A stretch of DNA of 64,000 nt from Streptomyces sp. NWU339 (lineage in GTDB: Bacteria; Actinomycetota; Actinomycetes; Streptomycetales; Streptomycetaceae): contig NZ_QFRK01000002.1 in assembly GCF_003143855.1 (NCBI RefSeq), positions 124,001 to 188,000 of the forward strand. Direction: 5' to 3'. How positions within the stretch are numbered: position 1 is the stretch's first letter; each line of letters begins with the position of its first letter. The notes beneath the pieces were generated by a model, which saw only the letters and a list, made by a program, of their open reading frames with translations, was not told where the DNA came from and made no database searches. The position numbers and the translations under genes are program-made. Shown here one piece after another: positions 44,579-56,092 of this stretch.

Positions 44579-46530
44579 TCGTACAGCTCCTCTTCGGCGA
44601 GGTACTTGACCAGCTCCTCCTTCTCGAAGAGGGCGAGCAGGTCGGGGCGGATGGGTTCGGTGGTCTCACGGGTCAGGGTGATCTGGCCGCGCTCCGGGGC
44701 GGTGGCCGCGGTGCCGCCGGTGGGATCGGTCATCGAGCACAGCAGATTGACGTTGCGCCAGGCGCGTTCCATCTCGGAGTGGTCCTCGCGGGTGTGCCCG
44801 CCGCGTGACTCGGTGCGCTCCCGCGCGGCCCGTGCCACACACTCGCTGACCAGCAGCATGTTCCGCAGGTCCAGGGCGAGGTGCCAGCCCGGGTTGAACT
44901 GCCGGTGCCCCTCGACCCCGGCCCGGCGCGCCCGTACCCGCAGCTCGGCGAGCTTGTGCAGGGCCTCCTCCATCTCGTGCTCCCGGCGGATGATGCCGAC
45001 CAGGTCGTTCATCGTCTGCTGGAGTTCCTGGTGCAGGGTGTACGGATTCTCCGGAGCGGACGCCGGACCCCTCGCCGGTTCCCCGGCCTCGACGGAGAAG
45101 GGCCGCAGGGCCTCCGCCGCCGCGGCGTCGACCTGGGCCTCGTCCACCCGGGGCCGCTCGGCGCCCGTCCCGGCGGTGTGCGCCCCCGCGTGTTCGGCCG
45201 CGTGCCGGCCCGCCCGGCGCCCGAACACCAGCAGGTCGGACAGGGAGTTCCCGCCCAGCCGGTTGGAGCCGTGCATCCCGCCGGCCACCTCACCGGCCGC
45301 GAACAGCCCCGGCACCCCGCGCGTCGCCGCCGTGTCGGAGTCGACGGCGATGCCGCCCATCACGTAGTGGCAGGTCGGGCCGACCTCCATCGCCTCCGCC
45401 GTGATGTCGACGTCCGCCAGCTCCTTGAACTGGTGGTACATCGACGGCAGCCGGCGCTTGACGACGTCGGCGGGCATCCGGGTGGACACGTCCAGGAAGA
45501 CCCCGCCGTGCGGGGAGCCACGGCCCGCCTTCACCTCGGCGTTGATCGCGCGGGCCACCTCGTCGCGGGGGAGCAGCTCGGGGGGACGCCGGTTGTGCTC
45601 CGGGTCGTCGTACCAGCGGTCGCCCTCCTCCTCGGACTCGGCGTACTTCTCCTTGAAGACGTCCGGCACGTAGTCGAACATGAACCGCTTGCCCTCGGAG
45701 TTGCGCAGCACCCCGCCGTCACCGCGCACCGACTCGGTGACCAGGATGCCCTTCACCGACGGTGGCCAGACCATGCCCGTCGGATGGAACTGCACGAACT
45801 CCATGTTGACCAGCGGGGCCCCGGCCAGCAGCGCCAGCGCGTGTCCGTCCCCGGTGTACTCCCACGAGTTCGACGTCACCTTGAACGACTTGCCGATGCC
45901 GCCCGTCGCGAGGACCACGGCGGGCGCCTCCAGCACGAAGAAACGGCCGGACTCCCGCTCGTAGCCGAAGACGCCGGAGACACGGGGTCCGTCCTTCAGC
46001 ACCCGGGTGACCGTGCACTCCTGGAAGACCTTCAGCCGGGACTCGTAGTCCCCGGTCTCCCGGAAGTCCTCCTGCTGGAGCGCGACGATCTTCTGCTGGA
46101 GGGTGCGGATCAGCTCCAGGCCGGTCCGGTCGCCGACGTGGGCGAGGCGGGGGTACTCGTGGCCGCCGAAGTTCCGCTGCGAGATCCGGCCGTCCTTCGT
46201 CCGGTCGAACAGCGCACCCCAGGTCTCCAGCTCCCACACCCGCTGCGGTGCCTCCTGGGCGTGCAGCTCGGCCATCCGCCACTGGTTGAGGAACTTCCCG
46301 CCGCGCATGGTGTCGCGGAAGTGGACCTGCCAGGTGTCGTGCTCGTTGGCGTTGGCCATGGCGGCGGCGATGCCGCCCTCGGCCATCACGGTGTGCGCCT
46401 TGCCGAACAGCGACTTGCAGATCACCGCCGTACGCGCCCCCCGCTCGCGTGCCTCGATGGCGGCGCGCAGCCCGGCGCCGCCCGCACCGACCACGACGAC
46501 GTCCCATTCCTGCCGGTCGACCACGGTCAT
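44575..46530 (-). CDS. sdhA: Succinate dehydrogenase/fumarate reductase flavoprotein subunit
   Basis: A 651-residue flavoprotein that oxidises succinate or reduces fumarate. The FAD Rossmann motif VVVVGAGGAGLRAAIEA, the HTVMAEGGIAAAM signature with the FAD-linking histidine position, EFVQFHPTG, and catalytic Arg/His in GGMHGSNRLGGNSL are intact. It is longer than canonical SdhA owing to an insert near 470-500 (Ala/Glu-rich). The ATG encoding MTVVDRQEW is preferred; a GTG 15 nt upstream, 3 nt after the sdhC stop, is possible. Confidence 0.94.
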   Translation of the reverse strand: MTVVDRQEWDVVVVGAGGAGLRAAIEARERGARTAVICKSLFGKAHTVMAEGGIAAAMANANEHDTWQVHFRDTMRGGKFLNQWRMAELHAQEAPQRVWELETWGALFDRTKDGRISQRNFGGHEYPRLAHVGDRTGLELIRTLQQKIVALQQEDFRETGDYESRLKVFQECTVTRVLKDGPRVSGVFGYERESGRFFVLEAPAVVLATGGIGKSFKVTSNSWEYTGDGHALALLAGAPLVNMEFVQFHPTGMVWPPSVKGILVTESVRGDGGVLRNSEGKRFMFDYVPDVFKEKYAESEEEGDRWYDDPEHNRRPPELLPRDEVARAINAEVKAGRGSPHGGVFLDVSTRMPADVVKRRLPSMYHQFKELADVDITAEAMEVGPTCHYVMGGIAVDSDTAATRGVPGLFAAGEVAGGMHGSNRLGGNSLSDLLVFGRRAGRHAAEHAGAHTAGTGAERPRVDEAQVDAAAAEALRPFSVEAGEPARGPASAPENPYTLHQELQQTMNDLVGIIRREHEMEEALHKLAELRVRARRAGVEGHRQFNPGWHLALDLRNMLLVSECVARAARERTESRGGHTREDHSEMERAWRNVNLLCSMTDPTGGTAATAPERGQITLTRETTEPIRPDLLALFEKEELVKYLAEEELYE

Positions 46531-46548
46531 CTCAAAAGGCCCCACTCA

Positions 46549-47385
46549 TCAGAAGAAGCGCGGATCGTCGAAGACACCGGACGCGAGGAGATAGACGTAG
46601 AAGTCGGCGACCGCCACGCTCACCAGCGACGCCCAGGCGAGCTGCATGTGCCGGGCGTTCAGCCGGCTCACCCACTGCCACATCCGGTAGCGCACGGGAT
46701 GCTTCGAGAAGTGCTTGAGCTTTCCGCCGACGATGTGCCGGCAGGAGTGACAGGAGATGGTGTACGCCCAGATCAGCGCGATGTTGACCAGGAAGACGAG
46801 GGTGCCGAGCCCCATATGGCCCCACGCGTAGTGCTCGTCGCGGAAGGCGAGGACGGTGTCGTAGGTCAGCACCCCGGCGACCAGGAGCGCCGCGTAGAAG
46901 AAGTACCGGTGGACGTTCTGCAGGATCAGCGGGAAGCGGGTCTCCCCGGAGTACTTCTTGTGCGGCTCGGCCACCGCGCAGGCCGGCGGGGCGGCCCAGA
47001 AGCCCCGGTAGTAGGCCTTGCGGTAGTAGTAGCAGGTCAGGCGGAAGCCGAGCGGGAAGATCAGGATGATGATCGCCGGTGAGATCCCCCACCAGTTGCC
47101 GAACAGTTCCCAGTTGGGCCCGGCGCGCATCGTCTCGCAGTTCTCCGCGAGACACGGGGAGTAGAACGGCGAGACGTACGGCGCCGCGTAGTAGTCGGCG
47201 TTCGCGAAGGCCCGCCAGGTCGAGTAGACGACGAAGGCGAGCAGACCGGCCGCGGTGGCCGCCGGGGCCAGCCACCAGCGGTCGGTCCGCAGATGCGGAG
47301 CGGCGATCGCGGCGCGGGTGCCGGTGCGCACACCGGCACGTCGGGGGTGGGGTTCGGTGGCAGGGGGTTCCGTACCAGTGGCCAC
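46549..47385 (-). CDS. sdhC: Succinate dehydrogenase membrane anchor (actinobacterial type)
   Basis: A 278-residue membrane subunit with about five helices (for example WWLAPAATAAGLLAFVVYST, ISPAIIILIFPLGFRLTCYY, YFFYAALLVAGVLTYDTVLA and GTLVFLVNIALIWAYTISCH). Single fused anchors of this size are typical of the actinobacterial Sdh1-type complexes rather than separate SdhC and SdhD. Histidines in these helices (HRYFF, HMGLGT, CHSCRH) could bind heme. It is first of the three-gene operon C-A-B, ahead of sdhA by 18 nt. Confidence 0.88.
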   Translation of the reverse strand: MATGTEPPATEPHPRRAGVRTGTRAAIAAPHLRTDRWWLAPAATAAGLLAFVVYSTWRAFANADYYAAPYVSPFYSPCLAENCETMRAGPNWELFGNWWGISPAIIILIFPLGFRLTCYYYRKAYYRGFWAAPPACAVAEPHKKYSGETRFPLILQNVHRYFFYAALLVAGVLTYDTVLAFRDEHYAWGHMGLGTLVFLVNIALIWAYTISCHSCRHIVGGKLKHFSKHPVRYRMWQWVSRLNARHMQLAWASLVSVAVADFYVYLLASGVFDDPRFF

Positions 47386-47433
47386 TTGTCCGCTCCAGTA
47401 GGGGTCAGGGGGGCGCTGCGGGTCCGGTGGGGG

Positions 47434-47727
47434 TCAGGGGGCGCGGCGGTCGCGGACGCCGAGGCCCTCGTCGTCCGAGTCCACCCACAGGGAGGGGTCG
47501 TACGGCGTGTCGGAGATGGTGACGAGATCGGGCCGCTTCGGCGCGGTGGTTCCGGCCGTGGCCGTCTCCCGCAGCAGCGCGACGCTCTCCCGCAGATGGT
47601 TGGTGTCGGATCGGACGCGGCGCATCTCCAGACCGCCGCTGCCGAGCTGTTTCTCCAGGCGTCCCACCGACCGGATCAGGTCGTCGAGGCTGCGCTGGAC
47701 GGATGCCAGTTCGTCGTGCACGGACAT
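47434..47727 (-). CDS. Small coiled-coil protein upstream of sdhCAB
   Basis: A 97-residue protein, not recognised. Residues 1-55 form a coiled coil (ELASVQRSLDDLIRSVGRLE then LEMRRVRSDTNHLRESVALL), followed by a Pro/Asp-rich tail with DTPYDPSLWVDSDDEGLG. GAGGG precedes the ATG. It lies 48 nt upstream of sdhC on the same strand and may be cotranscribed. The conserved-looking DPSLW(V)DxDDEGLG tail suggests an interaction motif. Confidence 0.72.
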   Translation of the reverse strand: MSVHDELASVQRSLDDLIRSVGRLEKQLGSGGLEMRRVRSDTNHLRESVALLRETATAGTTAPKRPDLVTISDTPYDPSLWVDSDDEGLGVRDRRAP

Positions 47728-48029
47728 GACTTGCCCTCACTTCCCGCGGGTCCTTCAGGGTCCTTCAGGCCCAAGGCGGCAACGTTCATGCGCCTGCGAG
47801 TGTCGCGCGTCACACCTTGCGCTGTGAAGGGATGTGCACCGATTGGCCGAGGCGCAGGGGTGCATCGTGCGGTGCGCTGCGTCGTACGGGTGAGCTTCCC
47901 GCCCGTGGTCGCCGTGTCGCTCTCGGTTGCCTAACCCTTTCCTCTTCAGTGGCCGCATACATCAGATGAGCACCAAAAATACCGACAAAAGTGATCATAG
48001 CGCCCGCGGCTTCCCGGAGGTAACCAGAG
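47728..48029. other. Divergent promoter region
   Basis: No gene in 302 bp between the coiled-coil gene and the solute-binding lipoprotein gene. An A/T-rich stretch (about 47965-48000, ACCAAAAATACCGACAAAAG) is likely part of the lipoprotein promoter, but no -35/-10 pair could be fixed. Confidence 0.4.
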
Positions 48030-50447
48030 ATGTCCCACGACGGCGTCGTCCCGCGCGCGGTCATCCGTTCGGTCGTCTTCCTCACCGCGGGCGCTCTCGT
48101 GGTGCCCGCTCTGGCCGGATGCAGCTCCGAGGACCCGGCCGGCCGTCCCCTCGCCGCAGGGGACATCGCACGCGCCGACCGCACGGGGGTCGCCGACGGC
48201 GGCACCCTGCGCTGGGCCGTGGACACCGTCCCGGACACCCTGAACGCCTTCCAGGCGGACGCCGACGTCACCACCACCCGGGTCGCGCAGGCCGTCCTGC
48301 CGTCGATGTACCGGATGGACGACCGGGGGCGCCCGGTGCGCAACGCCGACTACCTGGAGTCCGCCGAGGTCGTCGAGACCGAGCCCAAGCAGGTCGTCCT
48401 CTACCGGCTCAACCAGCAGGCCGTCTGGAGCGACGGCCGCGAGATCGGCGCCGCCGACTTCGCCGCCCAGTGGCGTGCCCTGTCCGGCGGGGACACCGCC
48501 TACTGGACCGCCCGCAACGCCGGCTACGACCGCATCGAGAAGATCGAGCGCGGCAAGAACGACCTGGAGGTCAAGGTCACCTTCAGCCGTCCCTACGCCG
48601 ACTGGAAGTCCCTGTTCACGCCGCTGTACCCGAAGGACGTCATGGGTTCCCCGGACTCCTTCAACGACGGGGCCCGCAAGAAGTTGAAGGTCACCGCCGG
48701 CCCGTTCAAGGTGAAGAAGGTGGACCGCAAGGGCAAGGAGGTCACCCTCACCCGCAATGCCCGCTGGTGGGGCGAGCCGGCCCGGCTCTCGACGATCGTG
48801 CTGCGCGCGGTGCCCCGCGGCGAACGGATCGCCGCGCTCACCGCCGGCACCCTGGACCTGGCCGAGATCGACGCCACCGGCGCCCGCCGCATCTCCGTCG
48901 CCGCCGGCCCGCGGGGCGAAAGCGCACGCGGGAGCGAGGAAGGCGGCGAGCAGAAGAGCGAGCGGGACGGGAAAGGAGGGGCCGAACGGGTGAGCACGCC
49001 CCTGGCGGGCCCCCTCGGTGCGGGCAGGTCCGCCGCCCGCGCCCTGCGCTCCTGGGCCGTCGCGAACGGCTCGGACGAGGACGCCGCCGACGAGGAGATC
49101 TCCGCCCGCGAGCGGCAGCGCAAGGCCGCCGTGACGCACGCGCGCCAGCAGAAGGCCCTCAGCGGGTTCGAGGTGCGCAAGTCGCTGGAGCCCGCCTACA
49201 CCCAGCTCGCCCTCAACGGCGACGAAGGCCCGCTCGCCGACGAGCGGGTCCGCCGTGCCGTGGCCCGCGCCCTGGACCGGGAGGCCCTGGCGAAGGCGGT
49301 CCTCGAGCCGCTCGGCCTGCCCGCCGAGCCCGTCGGCAGTCACGTCGCGCTGTCCGGGCAGGCCGCCTACGCCGACGGGAGCGGCGCCCTCGGCGCCCAG
49401 GACGCCGCGGAGGCGCGCGCCCTGCTCGCGGACGCCGGCTGGGTACCGGGGGGCCCGATCGACCAGGAGAAGGACGAGAAGAAGGAGAAGGCCGAGAAGA
49501 AGGGGGACAAGAAGGACAAGGAAGGCAAGGAAGAGAAGGAAGAGAAGGAAGAGAAGGAAGAGAAGGAGGACAAGGAAGAAGAAGGCGGCGAGAAGGCGGC
49601 CGGTGCGGAGGGCAAGAAGGCCGGAACGTCCGACAAGGGCTCCAAGAGCGGGTCGAAGGGCGACGACGACACCTACGTCGTCGGCGAGGACGAGGCGAAG
49701 GACGACGACAAGAGCGGTGACGGCCGCACGACGGAGCGCCTCGCGCAGGACGACAGCGAGCACACACGGCTGTACCAGGGCGGCGCCCCCGGCGCCTACG
49801 CCCCCAAGGGCACCGCTGCCCCCGTCCAGGCGGAGAACGCCCCGCTCGCCAAGGACGGCAAGGCGCTCACGCTCGACTTCGTGCTCCCCTCCGGGCCCGG
49901 CTCACAGACCCTGGGCGTCGTGGCCGACCGGATCACGCGGATGCTGGAGCGGATCGGTATCCGCACCGACATCTCCACGGTCGACGACGAGAGCTACTTC
50001 ACGGACCACATCGCTGCCGGTGAGTACGACCTCGCCCTCTACTCCTGGCCCGCGACCGCCTTTCCCGCCACCGACGCCCGCCCGGTCTACGCCAAGCCGG
50101 TCCCGGCCGCCGACGGCTCGCTGAGCGTCGGGCAGAACTACACCCGTGTCGGCACCGACCAGGTCGACCAGCTCTTCGACCAGGCCCTCACGACGCTCAA
50201 CGACGCCAAACGCGCCGAGCTGCTCCGCAAGGCCGACTCCCGCATCTGGGCGGCGGCCGGTTCGATCCCCCTCTACCAGCGCCCCCAGCTCACCGCGGCC
50301 CGGAAGAACCTGGCCAACGCGGGCGCCTTCGGTTTCCGCACCCCCGTCTACGAGGACATGGGCTTCCTGAAGAAGAGCGCGCGGGGCCCGGCCGGGACAC
50401 CGGCGGAGAAGACCACCGGGCCCTCGGGCTCCTCCTCGGCGCGGTAG
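48030..50447 (+). CDS. Large solute-binding lipoprotein (SBP family 5) with Lys/Glu tract
   Basis: An 805-residue peptide-type solute-binding protein, much longer than the usual 530-600. The lipobox VVPALAGC anchors it to the outer face of the membrane. Family 5 features include TLRWAVDTVPDTLN at the N-terminus and the ERIAALTAGTLDLAEI segment. The protein is split by two inserts: a Gly/Glu/Arg/Ser stretch (about 295-325) and a very charged region (about 478-570) containing KEE tandem repeats. No transporter genes are adjacent, so it is an orphan or serves a distant permease. GGAGGTAA precedes the ATG. Confidence 0.87.
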   Translation: MSHDGVVPRAVIRSVVFLTAGALVVPALAGCSSEDPAGRPLAAGDIARADRTGVADGGTLRWAVDTVPDTLNAFQADADVTTTRVAQAVLPSMYRMDDRGRPVRNADYLESAEVVETEPKQVVLYRLNQQAVWSDGREIGAADFAAQWRALSGGDTAYWTARNAGYDRIEKIERGKNDLEVKVTFSRPYADWKSLFTPLYPKDVMGSPDSFNDGARKKLKVTAGPFKVKKVDRKGKEVTLTRNARWWGEPARLSTIVLRAVPRGERIAALTAGTLDLAEIDATGARRISVAAGPRGESARGSEEGGEQKSERDGKGGAERVSTPLAGPLGAGRSAARALRSWAVANGSDEDAADEEISARERQRKAAVTHARQQKALSGFEVRKSLEPAYTQLALNGDEGPLADERVRRAVARALDREALAKAVLEPLGLPAEPVGSHVALSGQAAYADGSGALGAQDAAEARALLADAGWVPGGPIDQEKDEKKEKAEKKGDKKDKEGKEEKEEKEEKEEKEDKEEEGGEKAAGAEGKKAGTSDKGSKSGSKGDDDTYVVGEDEAKDDDKSGDGRTTERLAQDDSEHTRLYQGGAPGAYAPKGTAAPVQAENAPLAKDGKALTLDFVLPSGPGSQTLGVVADRITRMLERIGIRTDISTVDDESYFTDHIAAGEYDLALYSWPATAFPATDARPVYAKPVPAADGSLSVGQNYTRVGTDQVDQLFDQALTTLNDAKRAELLRKADSRIWAAAGSIPLYQRPQLTAARKNLANAGAFGFRTPVYEDMGFLKKSARGPAGTPAEKTTGPSGSSSAR
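49527..49562 (+). repeat. 9-bp tandem repeat encoding (Lys-Glu-Glu)n
   Basis: Four copies of AAGGAAGAG inside the Lys/Glu tract of the lipoprotein; period 9 keeps frame, so length variants are expected. Confidence 0.85.
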
Positions 50448-50821
50448 TCCCGGCCACCGCGCCGACGTGAGGCAGATCTCGGTACTTTTCTCGCGGTCCC
50501 GGCCCCGGCGGAGCGGCCACCGCGGACGGGGCGGGCGCCGGGGACGGCTTCCCGTACTGCTGAACTGCGACGGGGCCGGCCCACGGGGTTTCCGGCGGCG
50601 CCCGCGTCGCGGGCCCCGGGCCGCCCGTGCGTGCGGGGAGCGGGAGCGACGAGGGAAAGGTCACCGGGCCCTCGATGCGGCCCCGGCGGAGGAGGCGCGA
50701 GTGTCCGGTTCCACGGGCCCGTAACATGGGGAGAGGCCGTGGCGTGTTCAGCCCGGCAGGGCCCGCGCACCACAGCCGTCTGCGCAGGGCGCTTCTCACC
50801 ATTTCGGGAGTACGCCAACCC
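50448..50821. other. Intergenic region upstream of typA
   Basis: No supported gene in 374 bp. TAACAT (50722-50727) about 95 nt before the typA start is a possible -10 without a clear -35. The sequence is otherwise very G/C-rich. Confidence 0.4.
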
Positions 50822-52738
<1,917 letters not shown>

Positions 52739-53412
52739 CCCGCCCCGGCCGCACACCGCACGTGCAAGAACGGCGCCGGGCACTCCTACTACAGGGGTGC
52801 CCGGCGCCGTTCTCGTACGGGCCGGAATCGCACACCGGAATCTCGGAAGAGAAGGGTAGGGATAACCCTCGATCTGGCTGGGAAACGTCCCTGAACTGGC
52901 CGACTCCCACTACCCTGCTCTGGAGGCGGACCGGTGCGACGGCCCACGCGCCCGGTCATGTCCGAGGAAAAGCGAAAGCCGCGCCTCGTCGGCCAACGGC
53001 CTTGCCGGCCAAGCGTGTTGAGCGCACGGCAGCCCTGAAGGGCAGCCTGCACGGCGGCCACGCTACCCGCAACGGGTTTTCCTCACCCTGGTGTCCGGTA
53101 TGCGGACACGCATCCCCGATAGATGTGTAACAAGTCCGTTTCGCAGGGATCTTTCACCAAACCCTTTGTCCGGATTTTGGAAGATGTAGGCATCAGCTGT
53201 GATCGAACCGAGACCTCGTGGGTGTGGTTCGGTCCTGGCGCATGGCAGATAGTTAGGCGCGTAGAGCTCGGATGAACGGGTCGCGCGCTGACGGCGCCGG
53301 CTTACGAGCGCGGGGGCACCTGACGATCTCCGACACCGGCGACGGGCGGTTGGCGGTGAGATGTCGTGTGCTCCTCTTTGCGGTGAACCAATGGACTCAT
53401 GAGGAGGAACCC
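52739..53412. other. Leader region between typA and the first oligopeptide operon
   Basis: No supported gene in 674 bp. After the typA terminator the sequence contains a spaced inverted repeat CGAACC (53204-53209) and GGTTCG (53226-53231) with a 16-nt spacer, and TTGTCC/TAGGCA-like elements (from 53166) with a short spacer. The length suggests complex regulation of the operon. Confidence 0.45.
52767..52813 (+). terminator. Terminator of typA
   Basis: A perfect 17-bp stem (52767-52783 with 52797-52813) and a 13-nt loop; the core of the left arm is ACGGCGCCGGGCAC. Confidence 0.85.
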
Positions 53413-55032
53413 ATGCGCGGTGCCAAGAGCGCCAAGTGGGTCGCGGGTGCGATAGTCGTCGCGCTGGCTGCTACTGCCTGCGGCGGCGGCGACGGCGGCG
53501 GCGACGAGGGGAAGGGCAAGGGTTCCGGCCCTGCGGGATACGTCTCGATCGACGTCGGCGAACCGCAGAAGCCGCTGATCCCGGCCGACACCAACGAGTC
53601 CAACGGCTCGTACGTCATCCAGGCCCTGTTCACCCAGCTCCTGGACTTCGACGCCAAGGGCGAGATCGTCTACACGAACGCCGAGTCGGTCACCACCGAG
53701 GACTCGAAGACGTGGACGGTCAAGCTCAAGAAGGGCTGGAAGTTCCACAACGGCGAAGAGGTCACCTCCAAGTCGTACATCGACGCCTGGAACTGGTACG
53801 CCAACATCAAGAACAACCAGCAGAACTCCTTCTGGTTCCAGGACATCAAGGGCTACGACGACGTCCACCCGGAGAAGGGTGACCCGAAGGCCGAGACCAT
53901 GTCCGGTCTGAAGGCCGTGGACGACCACACCTTCACCATCGAGCTGAAGTACACGATGCCGTACTTCAACTACAAGCTCGGCTACACCACGTGGGCCCCG
54001 CTGCCCAAGGTCTTCCACGACGACCCGAAGGCCTTCGGCCAGAAGCCGGTCGGCAACGGTCCCTACACGTTCGAGAAGTGGGACCACAAGAAGCTCATCC
54101 AGGTCAAGGCCTGGGACGACTACCAGGGCCCGAACAAGGCGAAGAACAAGGGCGTCCAGTTCAAGGCCTACACGACGCTCGAGGCCGCCTACAAGGACGT
54201 CGTCTCCGGCAACCTGGACATGATCCGCCAGGTCGGCCCGACGGACCTGCCGAAGTACAAGTCGGACCTCGGTGACGGCGCCATCGAGCAGCCGTACGCG
54301 GCCATCCAGACGCTGACCCCGGCGTTCTACTCCAAGACCTTCAAGGACATCGACCCGAAGGTCCTGCAGGGCCTGTCGATGGCGATCGACCGTGAGACGA
54401 TCACCAAGACGGTTCTGAACAACACCCGCACGCCGGCCGAGTCCTTCACCCCGCCCGGTGTCAAGGGCAACCAGAACCTGGACACCGACGTGTTCACGTA
54501 CAACCCGGAGAAGGCCAAGAAGCTCGTCAAGGAGGGCGGCGGCGTTCCGGGCAACAAGTTCACCGTCCAGTACAACACCGACGGTGGGCACAAGGAGTGG
54601 GTGACCGCGGTCTGCGAGTCCATCCGCAACGCCACCGGTGTCGACTGCGTCGGCGACCCCAAGCCGGACTTCGCCACGGACCTCGAGGCCCGTGACAACG
54701 ACCAGGTGAAGGGCATGTACCGCGGTGGCTGGGTCGCCGACTACCCGGTCAACGCCAACTTCATGAAGGAGCTCTACCACACCACTGCCGAGGCCAACAA
54801 CGGTCGCTTCTCCAACAAGGAGATCGACAAGCTGATGAACGAGGCCGACAAGGCCGATTCCCTCGAAGAGTCGGTGAAGGCCTTCCAGGAGGTCGAGAAG
54901 AAGCTGGTCGACCACATGCCGGCCATCCCGCTCTGGTACTACCGCATCAACGGCGGCCACGGTAAGAACGTCGACAACGTCAACGTCGACTTCCACGGTG
55001 ACCTCGAAGTGTGGGCCGTCACCACCAAGTAA
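53413..55032 (+). CDS. Oligopeptide ABC transporter, solute-binding lipoprotein (operon 1)
   Basis: A 539-residue peptide-binding lipoprotein (SBP family 5). The signal (MRGAKSAKWVAGAIVVALAA) ends in a TACGGG lipobox. Binding-protein features include GWKFHNGEEVTSKSYIDAWN and VGNGPYTFEKWD, and the C-terminal IPLWYYRINGGHGKN. It captures peptides outside the cell for the permease encoded next. GAGGAGG precedes the ATG. First gene of a five-gene importer operon in the region that holds bldK in S. coelicolor; whether it is BldKB itself was not determined, since the remembered bldK order differs. Confidence 0.92.
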   Translation: MRGAKSAKWVAGAIVVALAATACGGGDGGGDEGKGKGSGPAGYVSIDVGEPQKPLIPADTNESNGSYVIQALFTQLLDFDAKGEIVYTNAESVTTEDSKTWTVKLKKGWKFHNGEEVTSKSYIDAWNWYANIKNNQQNSFWFQDIKGYDDVHPEKGDPKAETMSGLKAVDDHTFTIELKYTMPYFNYKLGYTTWAPLPKVFHDDPKAFGQKPVGNGPYTFEKWDHKKLIQVKAWDDYQGPNKAKNKGVQFKAYTTLEAAYKDVVSGNLDMIRQVGPTDLPKYKSDLGDGAIEQPYAAIQTLTPAFYSKTFKDIDPKVLQGLSMAIDRETITKTVLNNTRTPAESFTPPGVKGNQNLDTDVFTYNPEKAKKLVKEGGGVPGNKFTVQYNTDGGHKEWVTAVCESIRNATGVDCVGDPKPDFATDLEARDNDQVKGMYRGGWVADYPVNANFMKELYHTTAEANNGRFSNKEIDKLMNEADKADSLEESVKAFQEVEKKLVDHMPAIPLWYYRINGGHGKNVDNVNVDFHGDLEVWAVTTK

Positions 55033-55068
55033 GAGGATCCTCGAGGATCTTCCCACTCGGCCGTAAGC

Positions 55069-55162
55069 CCGCCGCCGCTCAGGCGGCGGTGGGAGGTGCG
55101 TGGGGCCGTCTCGTCATCAGGAGGCGGCCCCCCACCTGCGTTAACCCCTCACGGAGGCACCT
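55069..55162 (+). promoter_or_regulatory. Intra-operon hairpins between the binding-protein and permease genes
   Basis: CCGCCGCC and GGCGGCGG (55069-55089) form an 8-bp stem with a 5-nt loop; further on GTGGGGCCG and CGGCCCCCC can form a second, longer hairpin. Such structures commonly keep binding-protein mRNA more abundant than permease mRNA. The second operon has only a 6-nt gap here and no such hairpin. Confidence 0.5.
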
Positions 55163-56092
55163 ATGGGGCGCTATGTCGCACGACGACTGCTCCAGATGAT
55201 CCCGGTCTTCATCGGGTCAACTCTGCTCATCTTCTGCATGATGTACGCCCTGCCCGGCGACCCCGTCCGGGCGATGATGGGGGATCAGGCGTACGACCCT
55301 GCAGTGGTCGCGAGCATCAAGAAGGACCTCGGCCTCGATCAGCCGCTGCTGCAGCAGTACGTGAACTACATGACCGGGCTGGTCCAGGGCGACTTCGGCA
55401 CCCAGATCGCCAGTCAGCGGCCCATCAGCGACGTCATCGCCGACGCGTTCCCGGTGACGATCAGGCTGACGATCTTCGCCTTCACCTTCGTCACGCTCGT
55501 GGGCATCGGCCTCGGCGTCGTCGCCGGCCTGCGCCCCGACACGCTGCGGGACCGCGGACTGCTGACGCTGACCCTGTTCCTCGTCTCCATGCCGTCCTTC
55601 GTGCTGGGCTTCCTGCTGCAGTACCTGCTCGCGTTCAAGTGGTCCGTCACCACACCCACGGTGACCGACTCGACGAACTTCTCCCAACTCGCGCTTCCCG
55701 CCATCGTGCTGGCGTCGCTCTCCCTCGCCTACGTGGCCCGGCTGACCCGCACGTCGATCGCGGAGAACCTGCGTTCCGACTACATGCGCACCGCCATCGC
55801 CAAGGGGCTGCCGCGCCGTCGTGTCATCGGTGTCCACCTGCTGCGCAACTCGCTGATCCCCGTGGTCACCTTCCTCGGCATCGAGATCGGCAGCCTGATG
55901 ACCGGCGCCATCGTGACCGAGGGCATCTTCAACGTGCGGGGCATCGGTGTCGAGATCTACGAGGCGCTCAGCCGACGTGAGGGCGCCACGGTCGTGGGCA
56001 TCGCCTCGCTGATGGTGCTCATCTACCTCGCCGCCAGCTTGATCGTCGACCTGCTTTACGCGGTCCTGGACCCGAGGATCCGGTATGCCTGA
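55163..56092 (+). CDS. Oligopeptide ABC transporter permease (DppB/OppB-like, operon 1)
   Basis: A 309-residue integral membrane protein with six helices. N-terminal RYVARRLLQMIPVFIGSTLL is typical of OppB/DppB, and the EAA loop carries RTAIAKGLPRRRVIGVHLLR-type residues (MRTAIAKGLPRRRVI). It forms the channel with the second permease. GGAGG precedes the ATG; the last codons overlap the next gene by 8 nt. Confidence 0.95.
   Translation: MGRYVARRLLQMIPVFIGSTLLIFCMMYALPGDPVRAMMGDQAYDPAVVASIKKDLGLDQPLLQQYVNYMTGLVQGDFGTQIASQRPISDVIADAFPVTIRLTIFAFTFVTLVGIGLGVVAGLRPDTLRDRGLLTLTLFLVSMPSFVLGFLLQYLLAFKWSVTTPTVTDSTNFSQLALPAIVLASLSLAYVARLTRTSIAENLRSDYMRTAIAKGLPRRRVIGVHLLRNSLIPVVTFLGIEIGSLMTGAIVTEGIFNVRGIGVEIYEALSRREGATVVGIASLMVLIYLAASLIVDLLYAVLDPRIRYA

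Noticed and set aside
49213..49767. Minus-strand Arg/Pro/Ser-rich ORF opposite the Lys/Glu tract
   Set aside because: It is the complement of GAG/AAG repeats and lacks coding features.
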